Below are positions 1-10,968 of a stretch of DNA of 64,000 nt, one piece after another. The stretch is from NCBI RefSeq assembly GCF_011745365.1, contig NW_024468915.1, forward strand, positions 660,653 to 724,652. Direction: 5' to 3'. Within the stretch, counting starts at the first letter, position 1, and each line of letters begins with the position of its first letter. The stretch is from Cryphonectria parasitica EP155. Its lineage: Eukaryota; Ascomycota; Sordariomycetes; Diaporthales; Cryphonectriaceae. A program made the translations under genes and the position numbers. The notes under the pieces were generated by a model. It searched no databases, was not told where the DNA came from, and was given only the letters and a program-made list of their open reading frames with translations.

Positions 1-779
1 ATGTCAGCCAAGACCTTCCAGACCCTTGTAGAACAGCGACTGATGCAGGTTTAGACATAGCGTTGCCCAACCGTTTGACAAAGAACGCGAGAATGGAGGT
101 CAGAGAGTCTAGATGACATCTGAAGTGGAAGGCAAGCTTACCCGAGAAAGCCTCCCCAAGGCAGACCCAGGTTCACATCCGTGAATGTAGAGTCCTCGCC
201 TTTCGCAGCATCTGCAGTGGCCGTCAACTCCCAGAGGCGTGTCCCTGGACACTGAGACGAGCGGGACTCGACGTTGATCCTGCCATCGTAGCCCTTGAGA
301 ATGCTAGTAAAGTCATCCGGCAGGGCACCGACTGTCAAGTCGCTGGTGACGATGATAGTTCCATCAGCCACGCCCTGTTCATCCCGAATCCATTTCCAGG
401 GCTGGTCCGACCCGTGTCGAAATTTGACTGTGAAGTTCAGTCGTGGCTGCACGGAAATCTTGCCCTCGAACCAGAGACGGGCCACAGAGTCGTCGATGCT
501 CTGCAAGGTGGATGGCGTCTTGTCAGTTGGGGACAATGCGGTCTCTACCCAGACATCGTCACCGGCTGCGTGCCACACAGCCACCTCCCAGGGCTGCTTG
601 GCCTGGTCCGAGGGGACCTCGAGGAGAGCTGTGACCTGGACATCTTCCTTTTGCACCTGTGTTACCTGACCCAGAGGCGGGTAAACTGAGAGAGAAGCCC
701 CCATGTCCTTGATGATGCGCTTCCTCTGTTTTGGGATGTGGTAGATGGACTCGTCATAATCTTCCTCAGGGGCAGTCAT
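1..779 (-). CDS. GH36-like (raffinose synthase/alpha-galactosidase Sip1-type) protein, N-terminal part
   Basis: The start codon is at 779 and the gene runs off the left edge of the window. The first coding exon is 779 to 142, about 213 residues. It includes the stretches YPPLGQVTQV, PWEVAVWHAA, LWFEGKISVQ and LNFTVKFRHG, which I recognise as the N-terminal beta domain of fungal Sip1/GH36 proteins, enzymes of the alpha-galactoside (raffinose-type) family. A donor (gtaagc) lies at 141. The best acceptor is the cag ending at position 40, preceded by a ctaaac branch-like site, giving a 102-nt intron and an open second exon to position 1. A nearer acceptor would leave only 22 nt, too short for an intron. 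The catalytic barrel is outside the window, so the activity is inferred from family resemblance. It is divergent from the processing peptidase gene across about 870 bp. Confidence 0.55.
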
Positions 780-1653
780 GATGGAGGATGAAAGTCTGAA
801 TAGTGGGATCTTATTCGAACTATGAAGAAGAAGGAAGAACAGAATGGGGAGCAGAGGAGTGTTGATTGTCCCTCTTGCCAGGTCGAGAAAGAGGGAGGAG
901 AATCAGACTTTTGTAAGAACATGAACCATGCAGGCTATCCTGCAGCTGTTTGGATGCAGCACGTCTCCTCATGACATCGTGTTCAATGTTAGGTAAGAGA
1001 GCAGCAGTGTGACCTACTACGATCTTAGTATGTAGTACTTGCCTCCTCCTGCAGGCTACAACGGCACTGCGGGCAGTCTTCCGTCAAGAGAGAGAGGGGT
1101 TCAATTGTGCTAGCTTGCCTATCCCATCCAAGTACTACATGTACATAGTGCCACAGAGCGTGCAACCCGTAGCCACTCACATCGCTGAACCTCATATTAC
1201 CTAATCGCTCTCCGTTCTTCAGGTACTCCCGTATCCCCTACCGTAAGGTCTAAGCTGGCAAACCTGACTAAGCATACGGCCGCCACGACCAATCAACAGC
1301 TTCATGATTCGGGTGTAATCGGGGCAGGGGTCAGGCTCTGCCTCAGGCCAGAGGCGACCCATTTCTTGCTGTGGCAGATTTTGGAGGAGCTCAGCCGACA
1401 AGTGTGGCCAGCAACCAGCCAACCAGACCAAGCTCAAGTGGGCGCGGCTTGCCGGAAGAGTAAACGTCGAGTTCGATTTTCTTGACGACGATTAAACGCC
1501 TCAATTCCCGACCTCCACACTCACCCAACCAACCCTCCCCTCCCACCACCACCATCAAGCCCGGTCTCCAGGTGTTCCCCGACCGCAGCCAGGTCAAGGA
1601 CAAAGAACTCGACCTGAACCTTTTCACCTGATCCCCATCGACTCCCCTCCAAG
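780..1653. other. Intergenic, divergent promoter region
   Basis: This is an 874-bp space between the 5' ends of the GH36-like gene (minus) and the processing peptidase gene (plus). It has no convincing coding frame. A CCAAT-like box (ccaatcaac) lies near 1289, and pyrimidine-rich leader sequence precedes the ATG at 1654. I see no repeat or RNA gene. Confidence 0.6.
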
Positions 1654-3329
1654 ATGGCATCCCGGAGACTCGCTCTCAACCTTTCCAAGGGCCTCACCCG
1701 GAGGGCATACCCTTCAGCCCCATTGAGGCGCACCTTTGCGACCCCCGTCTCTGCGCCCATCAGGACCCAGACGACCACACTCAAGAATGGCCTCACCGTC
1801 GCTACCCAACATTCACCGTACGCCCAGACCTCTACCGTGGGCATGTGGATCGATGCGGGCTCGCGAGCCGAGACAGCGGAGAACAATGGCACTGCGCACT
1901 TCCTCGAGCACCTGGCCTTCAAGGTATGGATCAATTGAGCCTGCTGGGCGCGTCTGAAAGAATGTGAAGGAAGGACTGCTTGCTGATTTTTTGCTTGTTT
2001 GACAAAAAAAAGGGTACCTCCAACCGGACACAACAGCAGCTCGAGCTCGAGATTGAGAACATGGGCGCCCACCTCAACGCCTACACCTCGGTATGTCGTC
2101 ACATCATACGATACCTTCATGTAGTAGTCTCTGACAGCAGCGCAGCGCGAGAACACCGTCTACTTCGCCAAGGCCCTCAACGAGGACGTGCCACAATGCG
2201 TCGACATCCTCGCCGATATCCTCCAGAACTCCAAGCTCGAGGAGGCTGCCATTGAGCGCGAGCGTGATGTGATCCTGCGTGAGTCGGAGGAGGTCGAGAA
2301 GCAGATTGAGGAGGTCGTCTTTGACCACCTGCACGCCACCGCCTTCCAGCACCAGCCTCTCGGCCGCACCATCCTGGGCCCCAAGGAGAACATCCGCGAC
2401 ATCACCAGGACCGAGCTCTCCAACTACATCAAGCACAACTACACTGCCGACCGCATGGTCCTCGTTGGTGCTGGTGGCATCCCCCACGAGAAGCTTGTCG
2501 AGATGGCCGACAAGTACTTTACCAAGCTGCCCTCCAAGTCCCCCGAGACCCACGCCTACCTGCAGTCCAAGAAGAAGCCCGATTTCATTGGCTCTGACGT
2601 CCGGATACGTGACGACACCATCCCCACTGCCAACATTGCCATTGCTGTCGAGGGTGTCAGCTGGAACGACGATGACTACTTCACTGCTCTGGTCGCCCAG
2701 GCGATCGTTGGAAACTACGACAAGGCCATGGGCAACGCTTCTCACCAGGGAAGCAAGCTGAGCGGTTTTGTCCACAAGAACGACCTGGCCAACAGCTTCA
2801 TGAGCTTCTCCACCAGCTACAGCGATACCGGGTAAGCCCCTTCCCATCTCTCCGCTTTTAGCATTATACACAACTCAAGACCAAAAGAAAAAGAAAATTG
2901 CTGACTCGTGTGGTTGTGTGTGTGTGTGTGTGTGACAGTCTCTGGGGCATCTACCTCGTCACCGACAAGAAGGAGCGTATCGACGACCTCGTCCACTTCG
3001 CCCTCCGGGAGTGGACCCGCCTGTGCCAGTCCGTGACTGAGGCCGAGACCGAGCGTGCCAAGGCTCAGCTCAAGGCCTCCATCCTCCTGTCTCTGGATGG
3101 CACTACTGCCCTGGCCGAGGACATTGGCCGCCAGATCGTCACCACCGGCCGACGGACGAGCCCCGGCGAGATCGAGCGGATCATCGATGCCGTGACCGCC
3201 GAGGATGTCATGGCCTTTGCGCAGAAGAAGATCTGGGACCAGGATATCGCCATCTCCGCCGTCGGCAGCATCGAGGATTTGTTTGACTACCAGAGAATCA
3301 GGGGCAGCATGAGCAGGATGTTCTCTTGA
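1654..3329 (+). CDS. Mitochondrial processing peptidase beta subunit (M16 metallopeptidase)
   Basis: This is the catalytic beta subunit of matrix processing peptidase, which removes presequences from imported mitochondrial proteins. In Neurospora the same polypeptide also serves as core protein I of the bc1 complex, and that may hold here. The coding exons are 1654-1923, 2013-2090, 2146-2831 and 2939-3329, giving 474 residues, close to the usual family length. The N-terminus is rich in Arg and Ser and has no acidic residues for about 50 residues, as expected of a presequence. The inverted zinc motif HFLEH is at residues 82-86. The expected third zinc ligand, a glutamate 76 residues after the second His, falls on E162, and the catalytic base would be E85. 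The C-terminal half has the expected non-catalytic M16 fold sequence. The last intron contains a short GT repeat just before its acceptor. Confidence 0.97.
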
Positions 3330-4041
3330 AACAACAGAAACAGAGAATCGGAAGCCGGTTGGCAGAACAGGCAAGCAAGCATGATAAATGAAAGAGAGCG
3401 AGAGAGCGGGCGAGAAGTAGCAGGCCGGGGGTGGGAGAACGAAGGGAGGAAGCTGGTCACGTTGCTTGTATAATATCTTTGTGAAAGACTACGGGTCGGG
3501 TTGTACTGTAGTATGGAGGGGGTAGACATAGAATCGAAGGGGTTTGGTCTTCGTACCAAAGAACGAAAAGGAGACCGCCGAAGAAGAAGAAGAAGAAGAA
3601 GAAGAAGAAAAAATAAGCAAGATCCTCTATTCTCTTTGTCCAAACCAAAACAATTGCAAGGTTCAAGATATGGCTTGTATTTATTCATCTATGACTGGTT
3701 TGGAGGAGGAGGAGAAGGATGATGGGATGTAGTAGCCTGAAAGAGAGGAAGAGGAGGTTACAAAGGGCAATGGAACATATACTCTCATGTCATGACCATT
3801 CATGTCCACAAAAATGCCCCTCAAGTGGGAAGGTGAAGAGGAAGACGAGATGGTTTCCCCTGTGGGAGCTGACTGCGTGATATCTCCTGTATGCATTGTA
3901 CAATAGTACAGAGGGAAAGCACACATACGAAGAGATGAAACAACTCGGTCTCTGAAATTACATGGCAAAATATACATACAGCCTCCGCTAGACATATTCC
4001 AACAACACCAACACCACCAGACACACAGACACACACACACC
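3330..4041. other. Convergent 3' intergenic region
   Basis: This space lies between the 3' ends of the processing peptidase gene (plus) and the ABCD transporter gene (minus), and presumably holds both 3' UTRs. A (GAA)n tract lies at about 3581-3611 and purine-rich sequence at 3700-3760. Short open frames here are low-complexity and are not supported as genes. Confidence 0.6.
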
Positions 4042-4478
4042 TTATGCCTCCTGAGCCACCTCCCCTCCCCCCTTTACCTCACCCCCCTTTTCCTCCGCCT
4101 CTGTATACGCAGGCGGAGGCAACCCTTCCCCCCCTTCCACCCAGACCTGCGCCAGCTCCTTCTCAATCTCATCCCGCCGCCTCTTCCACTCCTCGACCTT
4201 GGCCAGCCTCTCGCGCAGCTCCTGCAGCTCTCTCTCGACGTGCATCTTCTCGCGCTCCGTGCCGATTCTCTCAAACTCCCACTGGTCGCCGGCCTCGCCC
4301 AGGCCGAGCACGAGGTTGAAGGTGTGGTATTTCTTAAGAGAGGCGCGGGTGGAGATGGTGATGAGTGCTGTTTTGTTTTTTTTTGGTTTGCGTGGTTAGC
4401 CAGAGAGAAAACGTTGTGCTTCAACCACTACTATCTTGGTGTATTCATCAACAGACAGGGCAGGCAAAAACAAATCTC

Positions 4479-4523
<45 letters not shown>

Positions 4524-6675
4524 TAAAAAACTTACTTATTCCCTTCTCCTTGCATGTCTCATAAAGCAAGCCCTCCACATCAGAACTGACGGCGCTCGTG
4601 CCCTCGTCGATAAAGGCGTACTGCGGCTCATGATACAGCAGGCGCGCGATGGCCATGCGCTGCTTCTCGCCGCCGCTCAGCACGTCCTTCCACTCCTTCT
4701 TGGTGTCCCAGCCGCCCTCGCGGTCGGGCAGGTAGCCGAGGCGCGCGGCCTCGAGGATGTTCTTGAGCTCGTACTCGTTCCTCCGCTTGGCGCGCATGTC
4801 GGCCTCGCCGTCTGGGTAGATGACCTGGTCGCGCAGCGTGCCGACGCTGAGGTAGGGCCGCTGGGGGAGGAACATGATGCCGTCCTCGCCGTTGGCCTTG
4901 GGGCGGGACACCAGGCCGCGGTAGACGGGCCACAGGCCGGCCAGGATGCGGGCGACGGCGCTCTTGCCGACGCCGTTGGAGCCCGAGATGAGCAGGTGCT
5001 CGCCGCGGCGGACAATGAGGCTGAGCGAGTCCACGAGCTCGTCGCCGCCCTGGGGCCACAGCGCGGGCGCGACGACGGGCACATGCTCGAGGCGCACGCC
5101 GTCGAACCCGCGCTGAATGGTACCCTGCACGTCGGACAGGGCGTACAGCTCGCCGCCCGAGGCGCGGGCCGGGTAGGCGCCGGCGTGAACGCGGTGCAGG
5201 GTGGCGATGAGGGTGTAGACGCGCGAGGTGTAGCCCGCCAGCTCGGACAGGTCCTTGATGCTGTACATCATGCGCCCGCCCGCGTCGGCGAGCGAGAGCA
5301 TCAGGCGCTTGTTGGTGATGAAGTTGCCCATGCGCGAGCGCTCGCGGCCGCCCTTCTCGGACGGCTCCAGCAGCTCCGAGGCGCCGCCCAGGCCGCCCCA
5401 GGCGGGCAGGAAGACGGGCAGGGACGCCAGCAGGTAGCCGTAGGCGGACCAGCTGTACTTGAGGATGAAGTCCTCGAGGATGTTGTAGCGGATCTTGAGC
5501 ATGTAGATGCCCTCCATCCAGGTCTTGAGCGACCGGAACTCGCGGTTCAAAAAGTGCTTCTCCATGTCGGCGCCGCCGTAGAAGGCCACCTCCTCGGCAT
5601 TGGCTATCAGCCTCGCGTGCAGAGAGCGGAAGTCCCCTTCCTTGGCGCCCTCGACCGCCTTGAGCTTGCCGAATGGAGGGGAGAGCCGGCGCAGGATGGA
5701 GGCTGTGAAGAAGTAGTTGCTCAGGAGACCGGTCAGGGCGAGGGGCCCGAGGGACCGGTAGAGCTGGTAGTTGAAGACGCAGATGTCCACGAACGGCTTG
5801 CCTAGGGACGAGTAGAGGTTGGCCGCCGAGGCGCAGAAGAGGGTCAGGTCTTGGGTGATGTACTGGTCGGCGCCCTGGCCCACGCCGCCGTCCAGGTTGG
5901 AGAGCTTGTAGTAGTTGAGGTTGTCGTTCAGGTACAGGTCGTGGATGTACCGGGTGAGCCTGGTGCGGAAGGCGATGGACACCTTGGACTCGAGGAACTT
6001 GATCATGGCGTTCACATACGAGGCAAAGCCGCCCAGGCCGCACCACTTCACGATGCCCCAGAGAAACAGCCTGCCGTTGCCAGCGACGAGGTCGCGCACA
6101 ATCTCGCCGTCCAGCCGCGCGACCACGAGGGACAGGTACGTCCGCAGCATGAGGAACACGCCGTGGCTCACCAGAAGCCCTGCCTCCTTGCTGGTCCACC
6201 TGGGGAGCATGATGCTCATCAGGCTCAGGAACTGGTGCAGGAAGGCCAGGTTCAAACCTGGCTTCGTCTGGGCACCGGGAACCGTGCCGTCGGCGAGGCC
6301 AGACACCCTGGGCGGATTCAGGAACAGGCGGCGGTGGGCCTCAAAGGTCAAGGGCTTGGTGGTGTTGATGATGACCTTGGAGGTGCCGTCTCTGTAGGGC
6401 ACGTAGATGGTGCGCGAGCCGTCCTTGTTGTGCACCCACGAGTTGGTGCGCACCAGCTTGACGCCCTGCTCCCTCTCGAAACGCCGCCTCCTCCATCGCC
6501 TGCGCGAGCCCTCAGCGCCGAGCACGATGGACGACAGGAGCGCGAGAGTTGCGAGGAGCCTCGTCGTGCGCGATGTCTGGCGCAGGCGCGTGCGGAGCAG
6601 GGTGGTATATTTGTCGACGAACCCGAGGATGGCCGCCTCGGCGGCGGAATGCCGCAGTGTTGACTGCGTGGCCAT
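4042..6675 (-). CDS. Peroxisomal ABC half transporter, ABCD (Pxa1/Pxa2, ALDP) family
   Basis: ABCD proteins import long-chain acyl-CoA or fatty acids into peroxisomes for beta-oxidation. Two exons, 6675-4536 and 4367-4042, give 821 residues. The start at 6675 is the first ATG; the upstream in-frame triplet at 6702 is TTG. The protein has an N-terminal membrane region, the ABCD loop NAEEVAFYGGADME, Walker A GSNGVGKS, the signature LSGGEKQR, and Walker B ending FIDEGTSAVS. The tail after the ATPase domain is charged and predicted to be helical (REKMHVERELQELRERLAK). The 168-nt intron carries a 42-nt A tract on the plus strand, so T in the transcript. In the last exon the expected H-loop histidine is a threonine (STRASLKKYH), suggesting a degenerate ATP site. 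It probably pairs with a second half transporter outside the window. Choice between Pxa1 and Pxa2 is uncertain. Confidence 0.93.
4480..4521. repeat. Poly(A) tract inside the ABCD transporter intron
   Basis: This is an uninterrupted run of 42 A on the plus strand. The gene is on the minus strand, so the pre-mRNA carries a long U tract starting about 14 nt after the donor. It may be length-polymorphic or mis-assembled. Confidence 0.95.
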
Positions 6676-6786
6676 TGGTACGGGGCGCAGGAAGCGAGTC
6701 AAAACAACAGAAAACAGCGAGCGCTATCGTGCCATCGGAGGGGGTTGGAGGAGTTGGAGCACCTTGCGACAGGATCCGTTCACGAG

Positions 6787-7305
6787 CCTCGGTGGTCACA
6801 GTGTCGCGACGAGGATCGGGTCACAGCCGAAGGAGGCCGGACCGAGTGCGTAATTTGGGGACGATGTACTGGTATGGCACAAGCTCTCAGGTGTAACTGT
6901 GTTGGGTGATGTATCCAACCATGAAGCTGATGAGGGAATTGGAATCTCGAGCTCGAGAAAGGACGACTTGTTGTGTTGTCGACGGCAATGAAGAATTTCC
7001 GAAGTCACGAACCATCATTATCCGGTAGAGGTTCTAGAGTTGACGAGGTTTCTGGCATGTGATTCATCCCACTAGCTAACCAAACCAACCACCCCCACCC
7101 CTCTCTCCCGCCTTCCTTCCCTTCTGAAAGCTACCTACCATACATGCTAAAATACCACTATAGGGCAGCGCTATAGTGGCCGTGGCCTTTCCCCAGAAAA
7201 CGCTTCGCCTCACCTCGGGTATGCAAAGTCCGGGGAAGACCAGGGTGTCTTTATGTCTTGTAATCTTTTGGTTACAAGGAAGAAAGTAAAAAGAGTCTTC
7301 CGAGG
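6787..7305 (-). promoter_or_regulatory. Three CCTCGG (FarA/FarB, Ctf1-type) motifs upstream of the ABCD transporter
   Basis: CCTCGG occurs at 6787-6792 and 7213-7218, and its reverse complement CCGAGG at 7300-7305. They lie about 110, 540 and 625 bp upstream of the ATG at 6675. FarA and FarB of Aspergillus, and Ctf1 of Fusarium, bind this hexamer in promoters of beta-oxidation and peroxisomal genes. The motif match is direct; the regulatory role is inferred. Confidence 0.45.
7155..7179. repeat. Perfect 9-bp inverted repeat, 7-nt spacer
   Basis: The arms CCACTATAG and CTATAGTGG are separated by ggcagcg. A second inverted repeat, CTTGTAA/TTACAAG with an 8-nt spacer, follows at 7257-7278. The function is unknown; it could be a hairpin in a non-coding RNA or a dimeric protein site. 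Confidence 0.8.
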
Positions 7306-8473
7306 TTCAACGCACGACGGATAGAACATATCCCCAGCAAAGTTTCAGAGTGAAGTTTTGCTTATTTTGCTTTGATTTCTTTCTTGTTTCTCCTGATTTG
7401 AGAGACATTCATTCGTAATCCCAGGGCCCTGCTCATCATACCTCCTCTGGCACACCTAAGTTAGGCTGTGGCCGTCAGGAATAAGCAAAAGATCAGGACA
7501 GAGAAAGTTCAAGCTTGAAACAACCTTGTCTCCTATTTTCCTGTGTGTCTTGTTTCTGTTTGTCTCCATGAGAGACCAAAGTTTGAGATGCCACAGTACA
7601 GCAAACAGACAGACAGAACAAGTAGATGGACGGAGAAGAGAAGAGACGGGCGTTATATTCCTGATGTGGCCTTGTTCCCCGTTGGCAGGGCGAGAGCTGT
7701 CTTGACTCGTGGGCACATACACACCGGTTGGGACACCCTGCCTAGGCTGCCCTATTTGGTTCGACCGCCACTGTCACTTGTCCATGTCGCAGTCACACAG
7801 CGATTACTCGAGTATGTCCTCATCCTGGTTGAGAACTTGGGAACACACATCTGAACACACACTTGGGGGAACTGGCGAGGATATGTGCAAGGAGGGCTCC
7901 ATTGATCGACCACCTGGGGCTGTTCCCGCCCATGCGTGTGAACGAGAGATGGATCGGGGGGTGTTGCCCGGATTGCCACTCTTTTCCCGGGCGCCAACAG
8001 GGCCAATCAATCCCACCCATCCATACTTGTTGGTGTGTGTCTGCTGCGGGAACGGGACGGCCATGTCCCATCCACCCTGCCACCCAAGTCGTTGCACGCG
8101 GGCTTGGGGCAGCTTGTCAGGATGTGTACCGGAATCCTGGTTGGAATTCACGCGAGTGGCTGCATCGTCTGACGGCATTACCTAGTTAAGAGCTCAGAAC
8201 CAGGACCTCCCTCCCCTGCCTGGACCCAAAAAAGAGGGACGAGGCAACTGGTCAGCCTGGGGTGGGAGTGGCTGCAGAGCCTCCTCTCCCTCTTTTCCCT
8301 CCCTCATCCACTTTTCCCACACACCTCCTCTCGAGACTACCAGGGAGGGCACCCAATGAAACCTACGTTACTATACCACGGTAGTATGTACTAGGTCCCA
8401 CTGGAAGAGGACGAGGTAGAAGAGGAAGAGAACAAGAAGAAGAGCAGATCACGGTTGTGTAGCTCCAAGCCTT

Positions 8474-8474
<1 letters not shown>

Positions 8475-8517
<43 letters not shown>

Positions 8518-8620
8518 TCTCTCTCTCTCTCCCCGGCTGTGCCGTCGTCTCCGCTGTGCGTGGAACCTCGTGTGTGGAATCGTGCATACGCCGTCCCGGG
8601 CTCTCTCTCTCTCTCTCTCT
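8475..8620. repeat. (GT)n-(CT)n compound microsatellite and nearby (CT)10
   Basis: An uninterrupted (GT)21 at 8475-8516 passes directly into (CT)n at 8517-8531. A separate (CT)10 lies at 8601-8620. No gene overlaps them. Confidence 0.95.
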
Positions 8621-10968
8621 GACGAAGCTGACAAGCCGCCTGTCTGCTGATTGCCATCTACCGCCATCGTGCTACGGTACCACTCCTGCCCCTTTCTCTC
8701 TGTCCTCCAGGCTTGTGTTTATGTCTGTAGAACATTCAAATGAGTCAACCATACCACGGTGAATTCTGTTGTTTTAGAATCTACATAAAAGAGATGACCG
8801 ATCCTGACCTCGTCCTTGGGTCGCGTCCCGTTCCAAGGAAGAGGAAGAAGAAGAAAGAGAGGAAGGGGGTGAGGACATCATCTCACAGAAAGAATGGCCG
8901 GCTTTCCTTTCCCAGGACAGGAATTAAATCACTCTCGAAGCTAATCAGCGATCTGGTATAGCGTGGTCTGTCGATGAAGCGGACAATACTTTTGTTGACA
9001 GGGACTAACAGCTTGTGCGCGGAAATATCGTGGTAGCACTGGGCCGTCGTCATTTCCCAACACCCATCCGAGCTGTTCCTTCACGCCTGGGCGCTGTACC
9101 TTTTCCACTCCTCTCTTTCTCTCTTTTTCCTTCCCCATCGCGCAGGGACTCTGTCAAATCTCCTTTGCTGGGTACCGTTACTGTGCTGATGATATTATAT
9201 CATATCTTTTTGGGTCTGTGGTTTTGTGGCGTGGCTCCCTTGTCATTGTCAGATCTCGTCTCTTGACCCGGCATACTTGATTCGCTCAATCTCTTCTTGC
9301 CTGTCCTCTCCTATTTCTTTTCTGCGTTGCCTTTTCCAAGGTTTCTTCTTCCCTATTCTAGTTCGTTTTGACTTCATTCTTTTCTCATGTGAAATTTGTC
9401 CCGAATACGGATCGGTCAGACCAGTGGATCGAGGGATCAACAGCGCTGAAGGAGAAAACCAATCCACATCCTTAGAAGCTACTTATCGCACTATGGTCCT
9501 ATGGCACAGCACCAGAAGCCCCTCGGGCCAGGGTAGAGTATCATCGAACCTGAAATAACCCAATCTGAAGGAGTTCATTAGCGGCCCCACTAAATGTAGA
9601 AGCGCCAATCCTCATTGGGCAGCCCAGGACCATGGACCTCCCAAGGGCCTTACAGGGGGGGTCCTTCGATCAGTTGGGGGGGGGTGAGGAGAATACGCTG
9701 GCGGCGCGACCTTGGGAAGCGAAATTGCAGACGCCCGCTCTTCAGCCTCCAGTGCCCCATTCTGGCACTCCATTGCACACGCCCTGATCCGGCCCTGCTG
9801 TAGACGCTGCCCTGTACCGCACCGTACCCATACTGCCACTGCTCTCTCTGCCTGTACACGCTGCACGACACACAGCACGGCATATCACTACACCGCACTG
9901 CGCTGCAGCAGAAGCCCTGCACTTCCCAGCACTGCACTGCTCGGCATCGCACTGCACCCTACCCACACCTATACCCTGCCTTGCCTTGCCTCACCCCTTC
10001 TTGACCCGACCGACCTACGATCTACTACCCTCTACCCTTCCTCCCCCCCCCCAAAAAGCTCCTTTCTCTTCCTGCAACCCAACCCAAACCCAACCCAAAT
10101 TACAACCTTTCTTCCCACCCCTCCGGCCTCGATCCTGGCAGACCAAGCCGGCGCCGTGCGATTTATTCCTTTCTTGCCCAAGGTCAATTCTGCGGCCAGC
10201 CTTGCCCTGCCCTTGAACCGACCTGCGCTGCGATCGGCCGTTCACTCATTCCTCGTCCCGTCGAGAATTGCTTTCTGGTATCTTACGATACGATATAACG
10301 ACAACTTCACCGACGACCTTTGAGGGTTTTCCGCCTCTCACCTCCTATTTTCTGGGCGCTCGATCGCCGTGGCTGGCCTTTCCGACCGAGAACGTCTCCT
10401 GATCAGTCCAGCGACCTCCTCAAGTGTGCTCTCAACCATCTACGTTGGCTCTTGTCCGCTGAGTTGCCATCCTGCTCTGCATACGGCCGTCACGAACGCC
10501 CACGACGTCGCCGATACGCCGATTGGCCTGTACGGGCCATTTGCCGCCGGAACCACTCAGGAGGATCTTATAGAGGAGGGCAAGAGGCTTCAGCTGAATC
10601 TGACTTCAAGCAGACGTGCGTCACACACTCTCTCTTCCTTCTAGTCATCCCCCATCCAACACCTGCTGGCGAAAGACGGGCCCTCCGTTTGTCGGCTTGC
10701 TGGCTCGCCTCCCCATGCGAACTCCAGTTCACCGCGAATGTCCGTGATCTGCGCCACTGCCGACCGACTGTCCTCGTGAAGCTGACAACTTGGGGCGGTC
10801 GGGGCCATATTTCCCCCATCCTCCTTGTCGCGCGGAACTACGTTCTCTCTTGTCTCTCTCTTACATTGTCCCTCTCATTCCCCTGGATGCTGACCAACCC
10901 GAACCCCAGGCCGAATCCCACCTGCCCGCGTCGATCCTACCCACCCGCAGAGCCCAAAACTCAGCGAC

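Larger units (their letters stand above)
6676..10968. other. Long intergenic region (4.3 kb) with divergent promoters and 5' leader of the phosphatase gene
   Basis: This region lies between the start of the ABCD gene (minus) and the start of the Psr-type phosphatase gene (plus). I find no frame with credible protein character. The longest ones, near 7700-8190 and 9712-10323, are low in complexity and lack domain motifs. From about 9600 to 10968 the plus strand is pyrimidine-rich, like fungal 5' leaders, with a CACTGC-rich patch at 9830-9960. Inverted repeats at 7155-7179 and 7257-7278, CCTCGG motifs and a GT/CT microsatellite are listed separately. Confidence 0.6.

Noticed and set aside
142..779. 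Use of the nearest acceptor (22 nt after the donor) for the GH36-like gene
   Set aside because: 22 nt is too short for a spliceosomal intron. The 102-nt alternative has a branch site and keeps the frame open.
4240..5805. A 521-codon plus-strand open frame antisense to the ABCD transporter
   Set aside because: It is a mirror of the GC-rich third codon positions of the transporter and contains a Lys run from the intron poly(A).
9712..10323. A 203-codon plus-strand open frame before the phosphatase gene
   Set aside because: Its His/Thr/Pro/Ser-rich sequence reflects the pyrimidine-rich CACTGC region. It is more likely leader or promoter.
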